Of a DNA stretch of 59,624 nt, positions 42,380-51,422 are shown piece after piece. Position numbers and translations under genes: made by a program. The notes under the pieces are model-generated. The model was not told where the DNA came from, made no database searches, and worked only from the letters and a program-made list of their open reading frames with translations. Numbering within the stretch: the stretch's first letter is position 1; each line of letters opens with the position of its first letter. This DNA comes from an uncultured Verrucomicrobiota bacterium (GTDB lineage: Bacteria; Verrucomicrobiota; Verrucomicrobiia; Opitutales; Opitutaceae), in NCBI GenBank assembly GCA_903904685.1, contig CAIVDS010000091.1:1-59624 (forward strand), read 5' to 3'.

Positions 42380-42728
42380 GGGAATGAGAGGGCAATCGAA
42401 GAGCGCGGCACCCCGGCAAGCAAGGAAAAGCTTATATTTCCTCCTTTCCAGACCTGTGCGCGCTTTGTGAGATCGCAATAAACTCCTCGGTATGCTGGAG
42501 AAACATGACCATCGCGCCGTATAAGTATTACGTCCGCCATCTCCGGCAACAAAGCGATAGCCGTAAATATACAACAAACAGAATTAGAATTGTTTGAAGG
42601 GTTCTCGCTACCCTAGCCATCCCCAGAGTCGAAGAAGCCGGGAAGGAAATCGTGTGAACTCAATCGAGTCTCATCTAATTTAAGACCTTAACCCTCCCGC
42701 TGGCGTGAATCCCGCTTATGGGAATGCT
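42380..42728. other. AT-rich divergent intergenic region between serA and the OpgC-like gene
   Basis: About 350 bases are noticeably AT-richer than the genes around. The stretch should contain promoters for serA to the left and the OpgC-like gene to the right. The only feature beyond that is one short reading frame at 42505. I saw no terminator hairpin or repeat. Confidence 0.5.
42505..42597 (+). CDS. Possible 30-residue basic peptide (weak)
   Basis: ATG at 42505 is preceded by GGAG four bases upstream, and the frame stops after 30 codons. The product is rich in Arg, Lys and Tyr (TIAPYKYYVRHLRQQ). It could be a leader peptide for the OpgC-like gene or chance. The ribosome-binding site is the only support. 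Confidence 0.2.
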   Translation: MTIAPYKYYVRHLRQQSDSRKYTTNRIRIV

Positions 42729-43922
42729 ATGGATTCCTGTGGCAATACATCGGGAGACGAACCGTCGCGGCTGCTGCATCTTGACGCACTTCGCGGACTC
42801 ATGCTGGTTTTCATGGCGGTCAACCACATCCCCAGCGACCTGCAGATCGCCACAAACCATATCTTCGGCTTTGTCAGCGCGGCCGAAGGGTTTGTGTTTT
42901 TGGCAGGTCTGCTCGCCGGAATGATCTATACGCGCAGGCTCCGGCGTGAATCGTTCGGGCAGGTCAGAGATGCCTGCGTTCGGCGCGCAGCCATTGTCTA
43001 TGGTTATCATCTGGCCGCCTATTTCACGATTTTCGCATGGGTGGTTGCTTTCACGTGGGAAACAGGAATCGCCCCTGCATGCTCGCCCGCTCTCATGCAG
43101 TACTCGCCGTGGCTCGCCCTTTTAGCCGGCCCGTTTTTTATCTATCAACCCGGTCTGCTCGACGTGCTCCCGATGTATTGCCTCTTCATGCTGGTGCTGC
43201 CGTTTTTGCTGCGCTGGCTGGAGCTGGGTTATCGCTCGCGCGTCATGTTCGTCAGTTTCGGTCTCTGGGCGCTCTCGAATGCGCTGATCCCGCGGCACCC
43301 GCTTGTTTCCGGCATCATCAACACCGGTGCGTTCAACCCCGTCTCATGGCAGCTGCTTTTCGTCATTGGAGCGGTTTTCGGGCATGCGTGGGGTCGCGGT
43401 GAAAAGCTCCTGCCGGCTCCCCGTCCCTGGCTCATCGCCCTGGTGCTCCTTCCGGCGGGTCTGCTATGGGCCACCCGGCACGCCTTTCTCGACAGCCCGT
43501 GGTCGTATGCCTGGCTCGACGCCCTCACCAACAAAAACAACCTCGCCCCGCTCCGGCTCATCAATGTCGCCTTGGTGTTTTATCTGGTTCACCTCGCGCT
43601 GGCGCGCTTTCCCTCGCTCATCCAATGGCGTCCGCTCGCCCTTCTCGGCCGTCACTCCCTGCCTGTGTTTGCCGGCCACATCGTGATCGCCAGCATGCTG
43701 CTCGCCTTCCCCGCTCTCTTTTCCGAAACCGTCGGCAGCCGCTGGATCAGCACCACGATCCTCCTCGGCGGCATGTTTGCCGTGGCGGGCCTGCATCAGG
43801 TCGCCGCCAGACGCCAACACCTGCCGCAGCCGCTGCTCCCCACTCGCCAGCCCTGGACTTTGCGAGCAATCGTGCGTCACGGGAAACACGCGTTGGGCGT
43901 GGCCAATCCGGTCCATCGTTGA
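42729..43922 (+). CDS. OpgC-like integral membrane protein
   Basis: This is a 397-residue protein with about ten hydrophobic helices. The first motif LHLDALRGLMLVFMAVNHIP and the nearby FGFVSAAEGFVFLAGLLAGM are the signature of OpgC-domain proteins. These relate to the acyltransferase 3 fold and in proteobacteria succinylate osmoregulated periplasmic glucans. No opgG or opgH gene is nearby, so glucan modification here is only inference. The ATG at 42729 is used; a GTG at 42705 would add eight residues. It converges on the antiporter gene, 11 bases between stops. Confidence 0.8.
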   Translation: MDSCGNTSGDEPSRLLHLDALRGLMLVFMAVNHIPSDLQIATNHIFGFVSAAEGFVFLAGLLAGMIYTRRLRRESFGQVRDACVRRAAIVYGYHLAAYFTIFAWVVAFTWETGIAPACSPALMQYSPWLALLAGPFFIYQPGLLDVLPMYCLFMLVLPFLLRWLELGYRSRVMFVSFGLWALSNALIPRHPLVSGIINTGAFNPVSWQLLFVIGAVFGHAWGRGEKLLPAPRPWLIALVLLPAGLLWATRHAFLDSPWSYAWLDALTNKNNLAPLRLINVALVFYLVHLALARFPSLIQWRPLALLGRHSLPVFAGHIVIASMLLAFPALFSETVGSRWISTTILLGGMFAVAGLHQVAARRQHLPQPLLPTRQPWTLRAIVRHGKHALGVANPVHR

Positions 43923-43933
43923 CCTCGCCAATC

Positions 43934-46243
43934 TCAATTGAATTTTCCGCCGGACGCCGGCGCCTCGGCAAGCCAGGCCTTGAAAGCCAGCAACTGGGCC
44001 GGCGTGCCCAGTGTAAGCAATTCATCTCCGGCACGCACGGCTTCGTCGGCGCCAGGATTAAGAATACGGAGGCCGTGGCGGTTGATCCCCGCGATCTGCA
44101 CGTGATGCGCCTGCGCCGGAGACAGCTCACGCAATGTCCGACTTGACGCCGGACTCGTGGCCGGCACGAGCAGCGATTCCATCCGCACGTCGTCGAACTC
44201 GGACGGCGTCGGCGTTAAGCCGGAGACCACGGTCAGGAAATGTTTTCCCGCCGCCACCTGCACCGCCGTGCCCATCAGGAGTATCTTGTCGCGCGGATAC
44301 AAAATGGCGTCCGGCGCGGGCAACGCGATCATGTAGCCCTGCCGCTCTATTCCCACCACCGTGCAGCCGAACTTTGAACGCAGATTGAGCTCGCTGATGC
44401 GCTTCCCCTGGCAGTCCGCCAGGTCCGGCAGCACACAGTCGCTCACGCTCAGGTTCCAGTCCTCGTGCGAACGCAGCCACGGGGTCGTGGTCGCGCTCAT
44501 GCGCTCGTCGCCGCCGGCCAGCATGCCTTGAAGCTCCACCTCCAGCTCGCTATGCAGGTAGACGATTTTTCGCTTCAACAAAAAAACCGCTCCGCCCGTC
44601 ACCAGCGCCGTGCCCAGCAACAGCCATTTCGCCGAGCCGCCGGCGGGCAGGAACGACGCCAGCCAGATGAACAGCGTCACGCCCGCGACCGTTTTAAGGC
44701 CACCTTCCATGAGTGGGGCCAGCCGGTCCGCCCGTGGATTTCCCTGGGTCGCAACCTGGGCGTAGAGCAGCGCCATCGCGGAAAGATTGCGCCAGATGGC
44801 CATCATCGGGACCAGAGCCACCAAGCTCAGTCCCAGCCAGAAAATGACCGTTGGTCCCATGGGGGGAAGCCAGTCCATCCTCAGCCATTGTTCGACCAGG
44901 GAAAACAATTGCTCCGAAAACACCAGCAGGCCCGTGACGAACAGCAGCTCGACGCCGATCTGGATCAGGCGCTTTTTGCTGAGCTGCCACAGCAAATTCC
45001 GTTTTTGCCGCGCCTGCAGACGCCCCAGCCAGTCGGAATAAAAAGCAAGCCAGGCCTCCAGCCAGCGTGGCTGCCGCGCAAACATCCAGTCGCTGATTTT
45101 CTGCGAACGTTTGGTGAGAAGCGGAGCCGTCAGAGTCGTGAGCAACGACACCCCGACAGCCAGCGGATAAAACTTCGGCGGCACCACGTTGGCCGTGATG
45201 CCCAGCTGCGCGATCACGAACGAAAACTCGCCGATGGGCGTCGCCGTCAACCCCACCCGGAAAGCGTCCTTCGCCGGGGTGCCGATCAGCGTCAGTCCCG
45301 TGCTTATCGCCAGCGTGCGCGTCACCAGCGTGAAAGCCGCCACCCCGAGGATCAGCATCCATTCCTCGCCCAGCATGCGCAGGTCGATCTGCATGCCGAT
45401 AGCCACGAAAAACACCGCACTGAAGACGTCGCGCATCCCCTCGAACGTCCGGTCGATTTGATGCCGGTGCGGCGTCTCCGCCACGATCGTGCCCAGCAGA
45501 AACGCCCCCAGCGCCAGCGAATATCCGGCGCGCTCCGCGATCATGGCGAGGCCGAAGAGCAGTCCGGCCATTCCGAGCGTTTGCAATTCCTCGTCTGCCT
45601 CCACGCTCATTTTTCGCAAAAGCCAGGGGATCAGCAGCAGCCCCGCGATGCCCGCCAGCACCACGAAGGCGCCGAACAACCCGATGGTCTTCCCGAGATG
45701 CGCGCCGCCGCCACCGCCGAATTGGACGAACGACGTCAGCACCGTCAGCATCACCACCGCGACCACATCCTCCAGCACCGACACTCCCATTGCCAGCTGG
45801 CCGGCGCGCTCATGCGTGCCGCCCACTTCATGCAGCACCTTGCCGATGATCGACGACGACGACACCATCAGCATCCCGGCCAGGAAAAGGCTCTCCGTGT
45901 TGTCAAACCCGATCACGACCCCCACCAGCCGGGTCAGGTAATAAACCAGTCCCGCGCTTGCGAACACTCCCAGCAGCAGTGACAGGCCCAGCCGGCGCAG
46001 CTTGCGGATGCTGAGCTTCAACCCGATCGAAAACATCAGGAAGACGAGCCCCACCTGCGCCGCCGTCGCGATGCGTGCCTCGTCCGTGACCAGTGAAAAC
46101 GGCGGGGTGTGCGGCCCCACCAAAATACCCGCCAGCAAAAACCCAACCACAACGGAAAGGCCGATACGTTGGCAAACCCAACCAACCAAAGCGGCCATCA
46201 CCAAAATGACCGCGAGATCTTGGATGAAATCGATGCCGTGCAT
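43934..46243 (-). CDS. CPA2-family cation:proton antiporter with two C-terminal TrkA-C domains
   Basis: This is a 769-residue membrane protein. The N-terminal Na+/H+ exchanger core (about residues 1-385) has GFLLAGILVGPHTPPFSL and GVSVLEDVVAVVMLTVL, as in KefB, KefC and YbaL. A second group of hydrophobic helices covers about residues 430-570. Two TrkA-C (RCK-C) modules follow, one around GYMIALPAPDAILYPRDKIL and one around GLRILNPGADEAVRAGDELL. The usual RCK-N Rossmann domain is not evident. Potassium efflux or pH homeostasis is the expected role. A 24-bp perfect hairpin lies upstream of the start. Confidence 0.85.
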   Translation of the reverse strand: MHGIDFIQDLAVILVMAALVGWVCQRIGLSVVVGFLLAGILVGPHTPPFSLVTDEARIATAAQVGLVFLMFSIGLKLSIRKLRRLGLSLLLGVFASAGLVYYLTRLVGVVIGFDNTESLFLAGMLMVSSSSIIGKVLHEVGGTHERAGQLAMGVSVLEDVVAVVMLTVLTSFVQFGGGGGAHLGKTIGLFGAFVVLAGIAGLLLIPWLLRKMSVEADEELQTLGMAGLLFGLAMIAERAGYSLALGAFLLGTIVAETPHRHQIDRTFEGMRDVFSAVFFVAIGMQIDLRMLGEEWMLILGVAAFTLVTRTLAISTGLTLIGTPAKDAFRVGLTATPIGEFSFVIAQLGITANVVPPKFYPLAVGVSLLTTLTAPLLTKRSQKISDWMFARQPRWLEAWLAFYSDWLGRLQARQKRNLLWQLSKKRLIQIGVELLFVTGLLVFSEQLFSLVEQWLRMDWLPPMGPTVIFWLGLSLVALVPMMAIWRNLSAMALLYAQVATQGNPRADRLAPLMEGGLKTVAGVTLFIWLASFLPAGGSAKWLLLGTALVTGGAVFLLKRKIVYLHSELEVELQGMLAGGDERMSATTTPWLRSHEDWNLSVSDCVLPDLADCQGKRISELNLRSKFGCTVVGIERQGYMIALPAPDAILYPRDKILLMGTAVQVAAGKHFLTVVSGLTPTPSEFDDVRMESLLVPATSPASSRTLRELSPAQAHHVQIAGINRHGLRILNPGADEAVRAGDELLTLGTPAQLLAFKAWLAEAPASGGKFN

Positions 46244-46369
46244 GGGACAAATCCAAGAACGGGCGCGTAATGCAGATGCGTCAAGTGTGGAGCCCGTTTG
46301 GCAGGCGCCTAATTTGCAGCCCGAAACCGCTCAGCATCATGCGCACTGCGCCCGACCTGCATACCCGGT

Positions 46370-46427
46370 GTCGCGCATACCCTGCCAACGGCTGGATATT
46401 TTGAGCCGTTGGCAGGGTATGCGCGAC
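46370..46427. repeat. Perfect 24-bp inverted repeat with 10-base loop
   Basis: The left arm at 46370-46393 starts GTCGCGCATACCCTG. The right arm at 46404-46427 is its exact reverse complement. The loop is GGATATTTTG. It lies between two minus-strand genes, 127 bases upstream of the antiporter start. No T run follows on the minus strand. It could be a mobile palindromic unit or a strong transcript end. Confidence 0.8.
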
Positions 46428-46485
46428 GGGCCTTTAACCGGCTTCGAAGGACTCCATCCGACTACGAAGCGACCGTTCGCTGATT

Positions 46486-46510
46486 CGGTTTCCCCGTTGC
46501 GAGGAAACCG
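46486..46510. terminator. Hairpin after the giant secreted-protein gene
   Basis: CGGTTTCC at 46486-46493 pairs with GGAAACCG at 46503-46510 across nine bases. It is located 17 bases past the minus-strand stop at 46527. There is no T run on the minus strand, so classical intrinsic termination is uncertain. Confidence 0.4.
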
Positions 46511-46526
46511 GACAGGAGGATGGCTG

Positions 46527-49500
46527 CTATTCCAGCGTCAGGTCGCCCCAGAGCTTCGGGGTGAGCTCGGCTTCGCCGGGGATGTCATTGACGAGGCCCG
46601 TGGATTTATTGCTCCAGTAATGGCGGGCGATGGTGATAGTGCCGCCATTATCGGCGGATAGGATGCCGAAGTCACCGCGCAATTTCAGGCCGGAGGCGGG
46701 TTTGACTCCGAGCCGTGCCCACGGGATGGCGACTTCTACCAATACGCCTGCGCCGAGGGCTGGGGCGATGGCAACTTTTACGTCGGAGGGGGTTGTCACT
46801 CGGTCAAACGTAATGGTCCGCCACGGGGAGCTGAACGGCACTTGATCCTTGGCGGGAGTGCCCGGAACGGTCTTTTCGTAAAGCACGGTGATCGGTTGGT
46901 TGGCGGTCTGGGAGAAGAGCAGTCGGAGGTTGCCCACGCCGGTCTTGTTCGGGGTTCCGCCCGGTCCGAACATGAGGTCCACAACATCGCCGGTCTTGAA
47001 GAGCAGGCGGGAGTCCTGCCCGGCATTGCGAAACTTGCTCTTCCTTATCACCAAATAGGCGAGATAGAGGTTTTCGTTGTCGTAGCGGGCGGCGATGCGT
47101 CCGAAGACGTTTCTCGGGTCATCTTGAATGTCGATGAGCTTGGCATTGGTGTCCTTCAGCTCAGGCCACTTGTCGATCTTGCCGTCGATGACGACGGGGG
47201 CGGCGGCTTTCGGGATGGTGAAGCTCTTGGGAGCGGCCTTGGCGACGGCCATCGATTCGTTGAAGGACTGCGCTTGGACATATTGCGCCGGAGAGTAGGT
47301 GAACTTGCCGGAGAAACGTTGGATTTTGTCGAGGCCGGTGATTTCGATGACGCGCGCGTCGGTGCCGCCGTTGGTCAGATAGACTTTGCCATCGGGGGTG
47401 CGGATGAAGTTGCCGCCGAAGGATTCGCCGCCCGCCGTGGTCATATCCCAAGGCATGCCTTGGACGGCTTTCTCGGGAAATTCAAACTGGCCGCGCGTGT
47501 CCTTGAAGAGAGCTTGGATGAAGAGACCGTCCCAAGTGAAAACGAAGTTCTCGCCGAGGTTGCCGTTGAGGTAGAAGACTTCGCCGATGTCGCCGCCCAT
47601 ATCCGCGACGCCGAGGAACGAGCTGGGGCCAATGAGGAGGCCGGGTTTGGAGGAAGGCGCATTGTGGGAACCATGCACGGAGACGTAGCGACTCGGGTAG
47701 GTGAAGAGCACCTTGCCGTTCTTGTCGAAGCCGGTCAGCGGACTTTGGTTCACATAAACGCGTCCGTCTTTGCCGCCTTGGATCATGTTCGGTTGGATGG
47801 GGATTTCCGAGGTCTGGATTTGCGGGTGTTCGATGTCGTAGATTGGCTCACCGCCGGGACCGAAGGAGCCGATGTGATATTTGATAAGCGAGCCTTCCGG
47901 TGTGGAGGAAACAAAGGTGAGGGTGCCTTCGTCGTCTGGCAACTGACCCCAGTAGCCGCTGCGCAAGGTGATCGGCTTGCCTTTTGCATCCGTGCCGAGC
48001 GATGCGAATTTGAGTTCATCGGCCTGGACAAGTCCATCGCCGTTGAGGTCGGCCCAAGCGTAAGTCTCTCCCTCGTGTCCTTCGAAAAGCGGGCTCCAAT
48101 GCTCTTGAAAGAAATAGTCCTTTTTGGAGACCACACCGAGGGCGGCCACGGAACGCCATTTGCCGTCTTTGTATTGGGTGCATCCACCGCGTGCGGGATA
48201 GGCGTAGGTGACGCCTTTCAGTTGGATGACGCGGCTGGTGAGTTCGTGGACTTTTGGCGGGAAAAGGTCGTCGGGGCCGGATCTTCCTCCCATCGACCAC
48301 GTGGGCTTATATGTGTTTTTTTCGAGGTCGATTTTGTAAACAGTGTTGTCGGAGAATCCCATGGTGGGATCGAACGGGTTGATGGCGCCGGCTCCGGCAT
48401 AGCTGGTCGTGCCCGCGAAGTCTTTGATCAGCTTTCCATCGGCGGTGGCCCAGAGGCTGGTCCGTTTTGGGCTGCCGGTTTCTTCGGTGACCCAGAGGCG
48501 ATCCTGGCTGTCCACGGCGATGCCGGCCGGTTTGCGCATGCCGGTTTCAATATAGGCTCCCGAAAGGGGGCGTCCTCCGCGTTTGCCTATTTCGCCGGTC
48601 AGTTTCCCCTCGGGTGAAAATATTTTTACGTTCTGCTCGGCGCCGCGCACGGAGAGATAGACGTTGCGCTTGGAGTCGATCGCCACGCCGTAGCCTTCCG
48701 GGAAAGTTTCGCCGGCGAATGGCGTGATTTTGCCGTCGAGGGTTGCTCGAACGAGTTGGCCGTCTTTGGCGAGGACGATGAGGGTGCCGTCTTGGTCGAA
48801 GGCGAGGGAACGGGGCTCCTCAATTTTGATTTCACCCTTCCCTTCGCCGCTTTCCTTGTCGATGAGTTTCACGACGCCGTCTTTGTTGAGAGCGACGGCG
48901 AGCGTTGTGGCATTAACCGCGACAGCACGCAGGTTGGGGGAATCAAGAGGCGAATAGTCCTTGGTTGGGAGCGTGGCCGGGTCGAAAATCGGCAGATCCA
49001 GGATTTTCATGTCCTTGCCTTCGGCGTCCTTGGTGAGCTTGTTCCAAGGAGCGAAATTGCCGGTGGCGATGTCCACGCGATAGACCGAACCGGCGCGATC
49101 GACGCCAACCCAGAGGAGCTTGCCGTCGGTGGCCAAGGAAATGCGGCCTGCGATGACGACGTTGTGGTCTGGCAGTCCCCAGAGGCGCTGGCCGTCGAGG
49201 TTGCAGCCGATGAGGTGCTTACCTCCTTCGCCGATGGGGCAGGCGAGGGCGACGAAGTTTCCTGCCGCAGCCGCAGCCTGGGGCGCAGAGTGGTCGCCAT
49301 AAAAACCACCCCGGTTATCGGAGGTAGGCCAAGTGGGGTTGCCGGGGTTGGCGAAGGAGGCGGTGTATGTGGTGTGCAGGCCGTGGTGGTAAAGCGCCTT
49401 GAAGGTGTAATCGCCGGGCGGCACGGGCTTGCCGTTGTCATCTAGGCCGTCCCAGTGCTCGGTATTGGTCCCCTTGCTTCGAGGCAGCGCGGGGACGAGA

Positions 49501-50393
49501 TTGCGGATACGTTTGCCGCTGGGATCGTTAATAGCCAGGGTGACGCGTGCGTCTTCGAGGAGGTTGTAGCCGATCTCGACCGGCCCTTGCGCTTCCTGAA
49601 CCTGCATCGCCTTTTGCCATGCTGGCACAGGGAGTTTTAGGTTTCCCTTGGCTTCAAGGTAAAGAGGGCCCCATGCGGGGTAATTGGTGAAGAAGAATTC
49701 GCGGCCGGTGGCGCCTTCGGCGAGGTTGTCGGCGAAACGATGGACGGGCCAATCGGCTTCGCCCCAGAGAAGTTCGACCCCGAGGTTGAACATGTCTCCG
49801 GCTTTGTATTGCTTGCTCTCGGTGATGAGTTTCCACGGCAGTTTGATTTCCTGCACGTAGCCTTTGCCGTCGTCATCCTTGCGGAACGCCGTTTCGGCGG
49901 CGCCGCTCAGTTTCCAGCCTTCCGTCTGGAAATATTGCATGTGACCGCCGCCGAAGGGGGTGGTCAGATTCTTGCCATAATCGATGAAGAGCGAAGGTTC
50001 GTTTTTCGGCGCGTAATACCAGGATTGGACGTGGCTGATTTTGTCGGTCTTGATGCGGAATTGCACGCAGTCCCCAGCCCACGCTTTGACGGCACGGTAA
50101 TGCGGGTCGTGGCTGTTGCCCATCGGAGTGAGATCGGTCCAATGCACCGAGAGGTAGAGGTTGTCGGCGTCGTACATGGCCGCGACCTTGGCCGAGTAGG
50201 TATCTTTGAGGGCTTCGACGTCGTAGCACATCAAGACCTGGCCGGAGAGGTCCCAGTCGTCGAGTTTGCCGTCGATGGTTATTTTGCTGGGCACGGGAAC
50301 GGCGTGGATTCCGTGATTTTCGGTCATTGTCGCCGAGGCGAGAGTGGCGCTTAAACAGAGTGCGAACAGGGAGAAGACCGTCGGTGTTTTCAT
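46527..50393 (-). CDS. Giant secreted protein: CBM9-like, FlgD-like, beta-propeller, CBM9-like
   Basis: This is a 1288-residue exported protein. A signal peptide covers residues 1-21. A first CBM9-like domain begins near residue 30 with KITIDGKLDDWDLSGQ. A FlgD-like Ig domain at about 269-340 contains NTEHWDGLDDNGKPVPPGDY. A long NHL-type propeller region runs to about 1050 with PAGIAVDSQDRLWVTEE. A second CBM9-like domain closes the protein from 1060 (PVVIDGKIDKWPEL). The ending GLVNDIPGEAELTPKLWGDL is nearly shared with the paralog at 52425. It probably binds or processes glycans outside the cell; no catalytic motif is recognised. Confidence 0.75.
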   Translation of the reverse strand: MKTPTVFSLFALCLSATLASATMTENHGIHAVPVPSKITIDGKLDDWDLSGQVLMCYDVEALKDTYSAKVAAMYDADNLYLSVHWTDLTPMGNSHDPHYRAVKAWAGDCVQFRIKTDKISHVQSWYYAPKNEPSLFIDYGKNLTTPFGGGHMQYFQTEGWKLSGAAETAFRKDDDGKGYVQEIKLPWKLITESKQYKAGDMFNLGVELLWGEADWPVHRFADNLAEGATGREFFFTNYPAWGPLYLEAKGNLKLPVPAWQKAMQVQEAQGPVEIGYNLLEDARVTLAINDPSGKRIRNLVPALPRSKGTNTEHWDGLDDNGKPVPPGDYTFKALYHHGLHTTYTASFANPGNPTWPTSDNRGGFYGDHSAPQAAAAAGNFVALACPIGEGGKHLIGCNLDGQRLWGLPDHNVVIAGRISLATDGKLLWVGVDRAGSVYRVDIATGNFAPWNKLTKDAEGKDMKILDLPIFDPATLPTKDYSPLDSPNLRAVAVNATTLAVALNKDGVVKLIDKESGEGKGEIKIEEPRSLAFDQDGTLIVLAKDGQLVRATLDGKITPFAGETFPEGYGVAIDSKRNVYLSVRGAEQNVKIFSPEGKLTGEIGKRGGRPLSGAYIETGMRKPAGIAVDSQDRLWVTEETGSPKRTSLWATADGKLIKDFAGTTSYAGAGAINPFDPTMGFSDNTVYKIDLEKNTYKPTWSMGGRSGPDDLFPPKVHELTSRVIQLKGVTYAYPARGGCTQYKDGKWRSVAALGVVSKKDYFFQEHWSPLFEGHEGETYAWADLNGDGLVQADELKFASLGTDAKGKPITLRSGYWGQLPDDEGTLTFVSSTPEGSLIKYHIGSFGPGGEPIYDIEHPQIQTSEIPIQPNMIQGGKDGRVYVNQSPLTGFDKNGKVLFTYPSRYVSVHGSHNAPSSKPGLLIGPSSFLGVADMGGDIGEVFYLNGNLGENFVFTWDGLFIQALFKDTRGQFEFPEKAVQGMPWDMTTAGGESFGGNFIRTPDGKVYLTNGGTDARVIEITGLDKIQRFSGKFTYSPAQYVQAQSFNESMAVAKAAPKSFTIPKAAAPVVIDGKIDKWPELKDTNAKLIDIQDDPRNVFGRIAARYDNENLYLAYLVIRKSKFRNAGQDSRLLFKTGDVVDLMFGPGGTPNKTGVGNLRLLFSQTANQPITVLYEKTVPGTPAKDQVPFSSPWRTITFDRVTTPSDVKVAIAPALGAGVLVEVAIPWARLGVKPASGLKLRGDFGILSADNGGTITIARHYWSNKSTGLVNDIPGEAELTPKLWGDLTLE

Positions 50394-50547
50394 GGGGCAG
50401 AGAGGTATGGTGGATTAAAGTGTATCCGGTTATCAAGCCACGGGTGATGTTAATTTCCGGAAAATTGTTACGCGGGGAAGGGCGTGTGCGCGGCAGAAGG
50501 CGGGAAAGTCTCTGGACATTGGCGGGGGGACGTTATCATGGGCGGTC

Positions 50548-51390
50548 ATGACTTCTCATCCTGTTCGCCGGTTTTGTCGTTTGCTTTCCAATCTAATAGC
50601 CATGGCTTCGCTGGGCGTTGTATGCGGACGTGCCGAGCCACCGTCCATTCCGCCCGCCAAGGAAAACTTCCAGCTCTTTATTCTCGCCGGTCAGTCCAAC
50701 ATGGCCGGGCGTGGTTATGTGAAAGACTTGAGCCCGGCGGACAGTGCGCCCGATCCGCGCGTGCTTGCGCTCAACGAGGCCGGAGAGTGGCAGCCGGCGG
50801 TTGATCCGCTGCATTGGGACAAGGCGGGCGCGGGCGTGGGTATCGGCAAGTTTTTCGGCAGGCTCGTGGCGGCGAAAAATCCCGGCGTGGCGGTGGGCTT
50901 GATTCCGACGGCCTGCGGTGGTTCGTCCCTCAGCGCGTGGGAACCGGGGAAATATTTCGACCAGACCAAGTCGCATCCGTGGGATGATTCCATGACGCGC
51001 GCCAAGCGGGCCATGAAGGACGGCACGCTGAAGGCGATCCTCTGGCATCAGGGCGAGAGCGATGCGAATGCGCGCAACGCCCCGCTTTACGAGGCAAAGA
51101 TGGAGGCGTTGATCATTCGCTTCCGCGCGGAACTGAATGCGCCGGACCTGCCATTCATCATGGGTCAACTCGGGCGCTTTCCCGTTCCTCCCGCCAAGCC
51201 GTTGACGGCCGAACAGATCGAGGTCGACCGCGCGCAGAAGGCCGTGGCTGCAAAAATGAAAAATGTTTATTACGTCAGCGCCGAAGGGCTCGTATCAAGG
51301 GGCGACAACCTGCACTTCAGCACGGCGTCGCAGAAAACTTTCGCGCAACGCTATTTCGAGGCCTACCAGAGCGCGTTGGCGAAGAAGTAA
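50548..51390 (+). CDS. Secreted SGNH acetylesterase (SASA/CE6, sialate O-acetylesterase-like)
   Basis: This is a 280-residue exported esterase. A signal peptide covers about the first 27 residues. The nucleophile motif FILAGQSNMAGRG, the block LWHQGESDANAR and the closing SRGDNLHFS provide the Ser, Gly/Asn-type oxyanion and Asp-x-x-His elements of the SASA family. Members remove acetyl groups from xylan or sialic acids. It is divergent from the giant CBM9-like gene and lies among other carbohydrate-related genes, which favours polysaccharide deacetylation. Confidence 0.88.
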   Translation: MTSHPVRRFCRLLSNLIAMASLGVVCGRAEPPSIPPAKENFQLFILAGQSNMAGRGYVKDLSPADSAPDPRVLALNEAGEWQPAVDPLHWDKAGAGVGIGKFFGRLVAAKNPGVAVGLIPTACGGSSLSAWEPGKYFDQTKSHPWDDSMTRAKRAMKDGTLKAILWHQGESDANARNAPLYEAKMEALIIRFRAELNAPDLPFIMGQLGRFPVPPAKPLTAEQIEVDRAQKAVAAKMKNVYYVSAEGLVSRGDNLHFSTASQKTFAQRYFEAYQSALAKK

Positions 51391-51403
51391 GGCCGGCAAG
51401 GCG

Positions 51404-51422
51404 AGCCGAGTCAGACTCGGCT
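51404..51422. terminator. Palindrome over the stop codon of the Gfo/Idh/MocA gene
   Basis: GCCGAGTC at 51405-51412 and GACTCGGC at 51414-51421 form arms around a single base, with one more A-T pair outside. It lies between the convergent esterase and oxidoreductase genes and covers the minus-strand stop at 51411. It may act as a two-way transcript end, without a clear T run. Confidence 0.4.
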
